Origin: JBBAEA01 sp041656175
GTDB lineage: Bacteria; Myxococcota_A; Bradymonadia; UBA4248
Length of the DNA: 56,772 nt
Direction of reading: 5' to 3'
Assembly: GCA_041656175.1 (NCBI GenBank)
Contig: JBBAEA010000005.1
Coordinates: 1 to 56,772, forward strand
Each line of letters begins with the position of its first letter. Position 1 is the stretch's first letter. The notes beneath the pieces were generated by a model, which was not told the DNA's origin, searched no databases, and saw nothing but the letters and a program-made list of their open reading frames with translations. This document shows, piece by piece, positions 50,893-56,772 of this stretch. The position numbers and the translations under genes were made by a program.

Positions 50893-52395
50893 CTATGCGT
50901 TCACTCTGCGGTTGAAGTCTTCGATCATTTTGTCCCACTCAGGAACGTAGGATCGCATCTTCTGCCACAAAGCTTGGTCTTTTCTGGCGCTGAATGCTTC
51001 GACGTCAACACCTTGCTGCTCACACCAGGTGAAATAGCCAAGGTTAAAGACACGCTCGCGATCGCGTTGGTTGAGTTCGATGAAGTGATCGGTCGCCGTA
51101 GCAAGTGCGTATTGTCCGAATGTTTCGGCAGCTTCGAGCATACCGAAGTTTCCTCCAAAGCTCCTCTCAATGCAGAGGTCTTTTTCGGAGCTGTACATTC
51201 GGGCGCCATCGGTGGCGACGGTGACGATGACGTCGTCTTTGCCAAGGTTCATGTATTTGGCAGTTTTGACGGCGGAGAAAATATTGGCGTATCCAGAGAG
51301 CCCGAGTAGTTCGAGATCGTCGAATCTTGCGGAATCAAGTCCACGGCGCGTGCTTAGGTATTCACGGCCAACGTCGGTGTTACAGAGCGTGTAGATGTGA
51401 TTGGAGACTTGCTCGCTGATGCCGCAAACGAAGTCAGTGTTCATGACGTTGTGTACGAGGGGAACGTGTTTGTCACCGATACCTTGAATGTTGTGGTCTC
51501 CGTAGCCGTTGTAAAGTAATGTTGGGCATTCCACGGCTTCGACGGCGACGATTTTGGAGCCATAACGCTCTTTGAGGTAGTCACCAGCGCCGATGGTTCC
51601 AGCGGAACCTGTTGCGGATACGAAGGCGCGGAGTTTTGCGTTGGGGTTAGACTTTTTGTAGTGCTCAAAGACGCTCTCAAAGGCTTGCCCTGTGCAGAGA
51701 TAGTGTGCCAAGTGGTTGTTAAACTCGGCGAACTGGTTGAGAATGAAGTTCTCTTCGTTCTCGGAGAGTTCGTTACACTTGTCATAGATTTCCTTGACGT
51801 TGCTCTCGCAACCGTAGGTCGCAATGATGTCCTCGGCGGGGTTTGTGCACCACTCGTTGAGCCAGTTAAATCGCTCTTGGCTCATGCCTTCGGGTAAAAT
51901 GGCAACGCCGCGACACGCCATGAGACGGCTGATAGCGACTCCGCCACGGCAATAGTTACCAGTGGAAGGCCAGATGGCGCGGTGTTTGGTTGGGTTGAAG
52001 GCGCCAAGGATTACGCGTGGAGCCAAGCAGGCATAAGCGGCAAGGACTTTGTGGCACTCGATCATGGGGAGCAGAGCTCCAGCCAAAACGAGGATGGGTG
52101 TGTCTATACCCGTGATTTCTTTCCCGATGGTAATATGTACAGGAACCTCAACAAAGTCTTTGCGATCGCGACTGTTAAACCAGTGTACGCGATAGAGGTT
52201 GAGGGGATCTGGCGCGTCGGGGTCGACAGATTTTAGTTTTTCGCGAATTTTGGGATCGATGAGCTTAGGGTTAGCCAACTCTTTAAATGTCGGCAGCACC
52301 ATTTTTTGTTCACGAAAACGCGCGATCGTTTCATCCAAAGTTTTGGGATCTGCGACTTTTGTGCTCAATCCCAAGCGCTCCAGAATTTTTTCCAT
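50893..52395 (-). CDS. PLP-dependent fold-type II enzyme (cysteine synthase/threonine dehydratase-like)
   Basis: A ~500-residue tryptophan-synthase-beta-type PLP enzyme, longer than ordinary cysteine synthases (~310). The lysine in FNPTKHRAIWPSTGNYCRGG (Lys140, counted from 52404) sits where the Schiff-base lysine is found, followed by a modified S-x-G-N loop (PSTGNYCRGG). The phosphate loop reads SATGSAGTIGAGDYLKER and the C-terminal part has VTVATDGARMYSSEKD. ATG at 52395 has AGAGG nine bases upstream; the ATG at 52404 is too close to it. The substrate is unclear: a lyase or ammonia-lyase for an amino acid is most likely. An SsnA-type amidohydrolase gene lies upstream on the same strand, a pairing reminiscent of purine/amino-acid catabolic clusters. 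Confidence 0.78.
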   Translation of the reverse strand: MEKILERLGLSTKVADPKTLDETIARFREQKMVLPTFKELANPKLIDPKIREKLKSVDPDAPDPLNLYRVHWFNSRDRKDFVEVPVHITIGKEITGIDTPILVLAGALLPMIECHKVLAAYACLAPRVILGAFNPTKHRAIWPSTGNYCRGGVAISRLMACRGVAILPEGMSQERFNWLNEWCTNPAEDIIATYGCESNVKEIYDKCNELSENEENFILNQFAEFNNHLAHYLCTGQAFESVFEHYKKSNPNAKLRAFVSATGSAGTIGAGDYLKERYGSKIVAVEAVECPTLLYNGYGDHNIQGIGDKHVPLVHNVMNTDFVCGISEQVSNHIYTLCNTDVGREYLSTRRGLDSARFDDLELLGLSGYANIFSAVKTAKYMNLGKDDVIVTVATDGARMYSSEKDLCIERSFGGNFGMLEAAETFGQYALATATDHFIELNQRDRERVFNLGYFTWCEQQGVDVEAFSARKDQALWQKMRSYVPEWDKMIEDFNRRVNA

Positions 52396-52466
52396 TTTTA
52401 CCATCCTCTAAAAAAAGCCAATAAAATATAGAACGCTCTAACGCGCTCTATGCCATTACAATACTA

Positions 52467-52516
52467 TATCTAGCTTTAAAGGCTAGGGCTTTCGCCCCAG
52501 CCTTTAAAGCTAGATA
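52467..52516. other. Long near-perfect hairpin upstream of the PLP enzyme gene
   Basis: TATCTAGCTTTAAAGGCT-A-GGGC-TTTC-GCCC-C-AGCCTTTAAAGCTAGATA: about 23 bp of stem with one mismatch and a 4-base loop. It lies 63 bases upstream of the gene start on the minus-strand transcript and has no T-run on either side. It could be a processing site, an attenuator or a protein target. Confidence 0.75.
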
Positions 52517-52640
52517 ATAATCTCAAGAGCTTTGCACAGGGGCAAGCCCCTTTCCCAAAAGAAAGCTATTTTTCTAGCTTATTATCGTACGAATTGTCCA
52601 TTTTACTCAGTTCGTTCTCGTATAACGTACGGCTTTTTGG

Positions 52641-52731
52641 AACGTCTTTTCGCGTCTACGCCGTCATTTGGCGCGGTAGCGAGCCTTAGCTCGCTTTCTT
52701 GCCGCATTTCTAGCCTCTTATAATTCGCATC
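52641..52731 (-). repeat. Family D interspersed repeat, copy 2
   Basis: Reverse complement of the layout at 33-127: GATGCGAATTATAAG, a GAGCTAAGGCTC hairpin where copy 1 has GACCTAAGGGTC (paired changes), CGCGCCAAATGACGGCG, then GACGCG. The gap 52405-52893 holds this copy and the long hairpin; no gene is supported there. Confidence 0.6.
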
Positions 52732-52893
52732 AAAGTAGCTAAGAAAAGCATCTATTTCTTCTTTCTTCTTTGCAAATGTGAACTGCATCCAACGAGTGAA
52801 CAAAAGTGTTTTCGTTTGCTTAAAAGTTATAAGCTTTTGTCAAGTTCAATGCAGCATTTTGAATTGTGCAAAGTCTCATTGCACAGCCAAACT

Positions 52894-54138
52894 TTAGTAT
52901 TTGGCCATCTCTTTCCATAATCTTTGCGCTTGACTCTTCGCTTCCTCGCGCAAGGCTTCGATATCGCCATTGACGAGTTTGCGATCTTTTACAACGACCT
53001 TGCCATCAACGACGGTGTGGCGAACGCCTTCGTCATCGACGATGCGGAGGTCGGCAGCGCTGGTGCGTATGCAGCGCCTGCAGTTTTCGATCGAGTTAAG
53101 CGGGCCAAACTCTGCATCAAAGAAATCGCCCATCATTCTCCAGCCGCTGTACAAGCGATGGATCACGTTGACCTTATCCTCACCCTGGCGCGTTGCTTCC
53201 TCGCAGCCAAAGTTCATCTCTTGTTCCATATCGGCGTTATAGCCATCGACGCCAAGCGCCACGCGTTGAGCATAGGTCAGTGAGAGTGGGTAGCCAACCT
53301 TGTTGCCGTAGTTGGAACGCGGATTTTGTACAAACCAAACTCCGTGTTTTGCTGCTTGGCGGACTTCTTGCGCCGACATGTGAATGCTATGCACAAAGAT
53401 CGATTGCGGTACAATCGCGCCAAGCTTCTCAAGTCGTTCTGCTGGTCCACTAAAACCTCGCTTCATCGCATCCTCAACGTCGGAGGCTGCTTCGGCGACG
53501 TGTACGTGGATGCCGACATTGGCTTGAAGAGCCTTAGCAGCAGCGTACTTAATCGTTTCTTCGCTACAGGTGAACGAAGCGTGTAGCCCTACCATACCCT
53601 TAACAAGCGGGTTTTTGTTCTCTTGAATAAAACGCACACACTCGTCGATTCCGCGCTTGCCCTCTTCAAGGCCAAAGTTACGATCCGTTGCGCCGTAGCA
53701 TAAAATTCCACGAGCACCAAACTCCGTGAAAGCCTCGGCTAAGGTATCAAGTGACCCCTCAATATAATTGGGAGATTCGTGATGATCTACAATGGACGTT
53801 GTTCCTTTGAGTAGGCTCTCAGCAACATAGAGACGTGCAGATATCCGTAGAATTTCAGGGTCAATCGCACGGTCTAGACGCCACCAAATTCGCTCTAAAA
53901 TCTCTAAGAAATTATTGGGGGCATGCTCCGGAGCTGGCATACCATAGGGTACCAAAGCACTGTAAAGATGCGTGTGAGCACAAACCCAGCCTGGCAGGAT
54001 CTCTGCATCTTTTGCACAAAGCGTTTCACTTGCCTCGAACTCTGGCGCAGATGATGCTGCACCATAAAAAATGACTAATCCGTTCTCGCATAACGCTACA
54101 TTACCACGCTTATCTGGGCCTATTCTTAACTTCGTCAT
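52894..54138 (-). CDS. ssnA: SsnA-type amidohydrolase
   Basis: Metal-dependent hydrolase of the amidohydrolase superfamily, SsnA subgroup. Landmarks: metal motif LPGWVCAHTHLYSALVPYG, the SsnA-typical ERIWWRLDRAIDPEILRISA, TTSIVDHHESPNYIEGSLD and TDRNFG, then HVHVAEAASDVEDAMKRGF, SIFVHSIHMS (metal His), VQNPRSNYGNKVGY and ALGVDGYNADMEQEM (catalytic Asp). The closing TVVDGKVVVKDRKL strand is the usual composite beta-domain end. Substrates of SsnA are not firmly known; family members occur with purine- and amino-acid-degrading genes. GAGGAGA precedes ATG at 54138. The PLP enzyme gene lies ~500 bases downstream on the same strand; a shared mRNA is possible but the long hairpin and repeat lie between. 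Confidence 0.85.
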   Translation of the reverse strand: MTKLRIGPDKRGNVALCENGLVIFYGAASSAPEFEASETLCAKDAEILPGWVCAHTHLYSALVPYGMPAPEHAPNNFLEILERIWWRLDRAIDPEILRISARLYVAESLLKGTTSIVDHHESPNYIEGSLDTLAEAFTEFGARGILCYGATDRNFGLEEGKRGIDECVRFIQENKNPLVKGMVGLHASFTCSEETIKYAAAKALQANVGIHVHVAEAASDVEDAMKRGFSGPAERLEKLGAIVPQSIFVHSIHMSAQEVRQAAKHGVWFVQNPRSNYGNKVGYPLSLTYAQRVALGVDGYNADMEQEMNFGCEEATRQGEDKVNVIHRLYSGWRMMGDFFDAEFGPLNSIENCRRCIRTSAADLRIVDDEGVRHTVVDGKVVVKDRKLVNGDIEALREEAKSQAQRLWKEMAKY

Positions 54139-54349
54139 ATTATCTCCTCACCGCTAAACAAAAAGTTTTATCGTAGCACTGCGCACAACACAAAGCCAAA
54201 TTTAGCGCCTTAGCGCATACGATCGCTGCGCCAGCACTTATTGCACGGCCACAAGCGTAACAGAAGCTTAAGAACTTGTCACCCTTTAGCAAGGATGCTT
54301 TTTAAACCCTATACTCACGTTGAGTGCTCTAGAGCGAAAGTTGAGGCTT

Positions 54350-54376
54350 TTACTTTACAGAGCGGCGCTAAAGTAA
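54350..54376. promoter_or_regulatory. Candidate operator: 8-bp dyad
   Basis: TTACTTTA at 54350-54357 and its exact complement TAAAGTAA at 54369-54376 with an 11-base spacer, 56 bases upstream of the TPR lipoprotein start. Size and spacing fit a dimeric repressor site. The rest of the gap 54139-54432 shows nothing I can name. Confidence 0.35.
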
Positions 54377-54432
54377 TAGAGTATAGACTGGGAGTGGGGA
54401 AGGGATTTGTACTCGGGGAGAAAGAGTAATAT

Positions 54433-55200
54433 ATGCGCCAAAGCTTTGTCTTGTGTGTTTGCATAGTGCTTGCGTCGACATTTTTATCCTGCGCTAAAAC
54501 ATCTGCGACCAGCGAGTCGCAGGTAGCAACGACCGATACGGTTGTAGACATTGAAGCGCAATTAAGCACCGAAACAGCCCAAGATCTCATACTCGCCCAA
54601 CGTTACGAGGAAGCCACGCAAATGCTGCATCAGATCCTCGAGTCCCAGCCCAACAATTTGTTGGCTCTGGAGTTACGCGCTGTTAGCCAGATTAAATCGG
54701 GAGTAGTCACGCGGAGCCTAGACGACTTCATTGCGATTACCCAGATCCAGCCATCTGCGCGTGCATTCTTTAACCTCGGCGTTGCGCTGCATCAGTTGGG
54801 CTTTTGTGAACGAGCCGTCGATGCATATCGCCGTGCCCTTGAGCTGAGCCCCAACGATTACCAACTCATGACGAATATGGGTGCAGCATACGTTTGCTAC
54901 GGAAAACGCGATGAAGGTATTGCTGTACTTAACCAAGCGCTTATTAGTAACCCGAATAACGAGCTTGTGTTAACCAACCTTGGGATAGCCTATTTAGAGA
55001 AAAAAGACGTCGATAATGCGCTTATCTATCTGAATAGGGCTGTCCAAGCTAATGAAGCGTACGCATCCGCGCATTTTGCCCTCTTTAGGCTGCACTTTGC
55101 TCAGAATAATCATGAGCAGGGTAAAAAACATTTGCGTCGCTTCGCCGAATTGATGCCAAATTCTCGAAAAGTACGTAGCTACGAGAAGGAAATGCGCTAG
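54433..55200 (+). CDS. TPR lipoprotein (PilF/NlpI-like)
   Basis: Lipoprotein signal CVCIVLASTFLSC (lipobox Cys near 20). From about residue 45 to the end there are five to six TPR repeats: AFFNLGVALHQLGFCERAVD, YRRALELSPNDYQLMTNMGA, LTNLGIAYLEKKDVDNALIY, AHFALFRLHFAQNNHEQGKK. Size and layout resemble PilF/PilW-type pilotins and NlpI; given pilB in the window a pilus role is possible but not shown. The MITE copy at 55208 is inserted right at its TAG stop: the 10-bp target duplication includes the stop codon, so the protein is unchanged. Confidence 0.78.
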   Translation: MRQSFVLCVCIVLASTFLSCAKTSATSESQVATTDTVVDIEAQLSTETAQDLILAQRYEEATQMLHQILESQPNNLLALELRAVSQIKSGVVTRSLDDFIAITQIQPSARAFFNLGVALHQLGFCERAVDAYRRALELSPNDYQLMTNMGAAYVCYGKRDEGIAVLNQALISNPNNELVLTNLGIAYLEKKDVDNALIYLNRAVQANEAYASAHFALFRLHFAQNNHEQGKKHLRRFAELMPNSRKVRSYEKEMR

Positions 55201-55207
55201 ACTAAGG

Positions 55208-55384
55208 CTGGGCAGCCGCAAAGTTCTGTTTCGCCAAAAACTGAACGGGGCGTCGCGGGGTGTCCCCGCGGAGGGGGTAGACGCAAACCCGCGCAAAGCG
55301 TGGGGTTGCGGCGTAGGGGGAAACTTCCCCCCACAAAAATAAAAACTTAAAAACAGCCAAATATACGACTTTGCGTTTGCCCTG
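55208..55384 (+). mobile_element. 177-bp MITE, copy 2
   Basis: The cleaner copy. Inverted ends CTGGGCAGCCGCAAAGT (left) and CAGGGCAAACGCAAAGTC (complement of the right end), flanked by perfect 10-bp direct repeats TAGACTAAGG at 55198-55207 and 55385-55394. Nearly identical to 15895-16071. Contains a GCGGGGTGTCCCCGC hairpin and a compact family A core ending in AGGGGGAAACTTCCCCCC. Ends starting with CT and a 9-10 bp duplication fit mobilisation by an IS4/IS50-type transposase. Confidence 0.85.
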
Positions 55385-55448
55385 TAGACTAAGGGCGGCG
55401 AAATAAAATTGCATAAAAGAGAGAATACTGAGAAGAGAGGGTAGCAGA

Positions 55449-56255
55449 ATGGGCGAATTTGATAAGTTTAAAGGACAAGAGGCGAGAATCCGTGTTGAGG
55501 CTGTTTGTGATGAGTGTAGCGCGAAAATAGTGGTGCCGTTCAAACCTATTGAAGGTCGAGCGGTTTTGTGTCGAGATTGCCTCTCCAACCATAGAGCGCA
55601 TAGGCGGCAGGAACAAGGCGATAGTTTGGATGGGCGCTACGAGATTAAGTGTACGCACTGTGGGCAGCTTGATAGCGTGCCGTTTAAGCCCTATGAACAC
55701 AGCGTTGTTTTGTGTAGTGATTGTTTGGCAAACCCCAATATTATCCGCGTAGGGGGGAAGATACTACACAGCATCATTTGTTCTAACTGCGGACGCGAAT
55801 CGCGCGTTCCCTTTAAACCCGATACAGGCTCGCGCGTCTTGTGTAAGAGCTGTCACGTAGATGAGCGCGAGCAAAAGAATAAAGCACGTGAACGCTTCGC
55901 GAATAAGCATCCCTCCGATGTACACGGAACAAAGGTACGCATAGAGATACAATGCGAGCGCTGCGGCGTGAACGATATACTCAATTATATTCCCAAAACA
56001 ACGGGCGCAATATTATGCAAATCCTGCGCAGAAGCCACCTTTGGTGAGGAGTGGGCAGCGCGACACAAACTTCAAACCAAGGAATTTCCCTTCACCTGTT
56101 GTCGCTGTAGCAATCAAGACTTCGTTCCCTTTAGACCCAAAGCCGAGCATGACTTGCTTTGCAAGCGCTGCCTCAACGAACAGGCAATATTGCGTGGTGA
56201 TAAAGATGAGCTAGAGCCCATTAACCCGCATATTTATTTGCGAAGAAATAGTTAA
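55449..56255 (+). CDS. Protein with five tandem CxxC-x17-CxxC zinc-ribbon modules
   Basis: 268 residues, soluble, no signal peptide. Five modules follow one pattern, C-x2-C-x(6)-(P/Y)-F/I-x-P-x(7)-L-C-x2-C: CDECSAKIVVPFKP/LCRDC, CTHCGQLDSVPFKP/LCSDC, CSNCGRESRVPFKP/LCKSC, CERCGVNDILNYIP/LCKSC and CCRCSNQDFVPFRP/LCKRC. This is the CxxC-x17-CxxC domain type, usually found once or twice per protein and sometimes fused to nucleic-acid enzymes. Here nothing else is present, so it may be a nucleic-acid or RNA-polymerase binding adaptor. GAGAGG precedes ATG at 55449. The MITE upstream may have changed its promoter region. Confidence 0.75.
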   Translation: MGEFDKFKGQEARIRVEAVCDECSAKIVVPFKPIEGRAVLCRDCLSNHRAHRRQEQGDSLDGRYEIKCTHCGQLDSVPFKPYEHSVVLCSDCLANPNIIRVGGKILHSIICSNCGRESRVPFKPDTGSRVLCKSCHVDEREQKNKARERFANKHPSDVHGTKVRIEIQCERCGVNDILNYIPKTTGAILCKSCAEATFGEEWAARHKLQTKEFPFTCCRCSNQDFVPFRPKAEHDLLCKRCLNEQAILRGDKDELEPINPHIYLRRNS

Positions 56256-56261
56256 GGTGGC

Positions 56262-56300
56262 TCTGAACCATGCAAAAACAGTCAAAAATTAGCGAGTACA
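56262..56300 (+). repeat. Family C end fragment
   Basis: GGCTCTGAACCATGCAAAAA resembles the AGCTCTGAT-ATGCAAAA end of family C, followed by unrelated sequence. A weak match; the gap 56256-56420 otherwise shows no gene. Confidence 0.35.
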
Positions 56301-56420
56301 AACTCCCGACTTTGTCGGTAGAGCTCAGGAAAGCTATATACTACGTAGAGTTCCCCCAAAAATGGGGCACTACGGGAGAGTTTATTTTATTCTTTTGACC
56401 TGAGCCCTGTATTATTTTAG

Positions 56421-56772
56421 GGAGTGTCAAGTTCTTTGTGTAAACTCACATTTACCTACTCATTCCTAACGCCATCCCATCCAGGGCGCAAAATATCCAG
56501 TTGTCCTCTTATCGTTGCCCAGTCTCTGATACAATGAGTCCACTTTTTAGTGAGGTTTTGTATTCGCAAATATAGTAGTTTAGTCAGAGCCTCAACATTT
56601 GGTAGCGCACCTTTATTATTCGTTACCTTACGAAGTGCGGCATTTACGCTTTTTACTATGTTAGTCGTGTAAATCTGCTTTCTAATCGCAGGCGGATAGT
56701 CAAAAAGCTGTTCAACAAAGCGATAGTTTTGTTGCCACACTTTTGTTGCCCCTGGATACTTGTTTTCCCATT
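56421..56772 (-). mobile_element. IS256-family insertion sequence, right part cut by the window edge
   Basis: Element end GGGAGTGTCAAGTTCTTTGT starting near 56421 looks like an IS256-family terminal inverted repeat, 35 bases outside the transposase stop. The transposase C-terminus follows on the minus strand and continues past the window. Confidence 0.75.
56456..56772 (-). CDS. IS256-family (mutator-type) transposase, C-terminal part
   Basis: The frame is open from the window edge to TAG at 56456. Visible: WENKYPGATKVWQQNYRF, VEQLFDYPPAIRKQIYTTN (the family's YTTN-x-(I/V)-E/K block), IVKSVNAALRKVTNNKGALP and TKKWTHCIRDWATIRGQLDI. These are typical of the last ~100 residues of IS256 transposases, including the final catalytic Glu region upstream of the window edge. 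The usual IYTTNxIE has become YTTNIVKS, with Lys in place of Glu, which may affect activity. Only this part can be judged. Confidence 0.85.
   Translation of the reverse strand, partial: WENKYPGATKVWQQNYRFVEQLFDYPPAIRKQIYTTNIVKSVNAALRKVTNNKGALPNVEALTKLLYLRIQNLTKKWTHCIRDWATIRGQLDILRPGWDGVRNE

Noticed and set aside
52894..54138. Amidohydrolase considered as imidazolonepropionase (HutI) because hutU is in the window
   Set aside because: The ERIWWRLDRAID and DHHESPNYIEGSLD blocks and metal-site context fit SsnA, not HutI.

Overview
The window looks like chromosome from a Gram-negative deltaproteobacterial or Myxococcota-type lineage (Bradymonadales-like is my best guess, low confidence). Reasons: many Cys-lipobox lipoproteins; two long Cys-rich lipoproteins with CIDP/CGAKG modules; a pilB-type ATPase; an NtrC-type regulator; a DksA protein; and a four-gene block that looks like the outer-membrane part of the myxobacterial Glt gliding machinery. 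Base composition is moderate, lower than most Myxococcota. I saw no rRNA, tRNA or CRISPR.

Layout. 0.2-4.2 kb: aspartate aminotransferase and topA (minus strand). 4.7-6.4 kb: two divergent gene remnants that meet head to head near 5825, each lacking its 5' part. 6.7-15.5 kb: Cys-rich lipoprotein 1, a HAD phosphatase, a lipoprotein with an AgmX/PglI-like tail, Cys-rich lipoprotein 2 and an Rpn-type PD-(D/E)XK nuclease. 16-17 kb: a decayed Tn5/IS50-like transposase. 17.2-25.3 kb: recB, a small lipoprotein, a GAF protein, a GNAT acetyltransferase and pilB. 25.7-29.8 kb: dksA, a LysM-MepA endopeptidase, a truncated glycosyltransferase and a lipoprotein pseudogene broken by a 16-bp duplication and two in-frame stops. 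30-38 kb: a DUF4153-like membrane protein, a POT-type peptide transporter, a TRAP permease and an NtrC-type regulator. 38.7-45.4 kb: an unknown protein, a TPR protein, then the compact operon vWA-like lipoprotein, two outer-membrane beta-barrels and a TPR periplasmic protein (CglB/GltB/GltA/GltC-like). 45.4-54.1 kb: hutU, a three-lipoprotein operon, a PLP fold-type II enzyme and an SsnA-type amidohydrolase. 54.4-56.8 kb: a TPR lipoprotein, a five-fold zinc-ribbon protein and the end of an IS256-family element cut by the window edge.

The most striking feature is in the intergenic DNA. At least four repeat families occupy most of the gaps. Family A is a ~145-bp hairpin element (nine copies, both orientations) whose basal and apical stems vary in sequence but keep pairing, a strong covariation signal. 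A 177-bp MITE with terminal inverted repeats and 9-10 bp flanking direct repeats occurs twice and carries a compact family A core. Family C (~150 bp) has at least six copies, and two of them supply the stop codon of the neighbouring gene. Family D (~95 bp) has two copies. With several pseudogenes, this suggests a genome with many small non-autonomous elements and ongoing gene decay.
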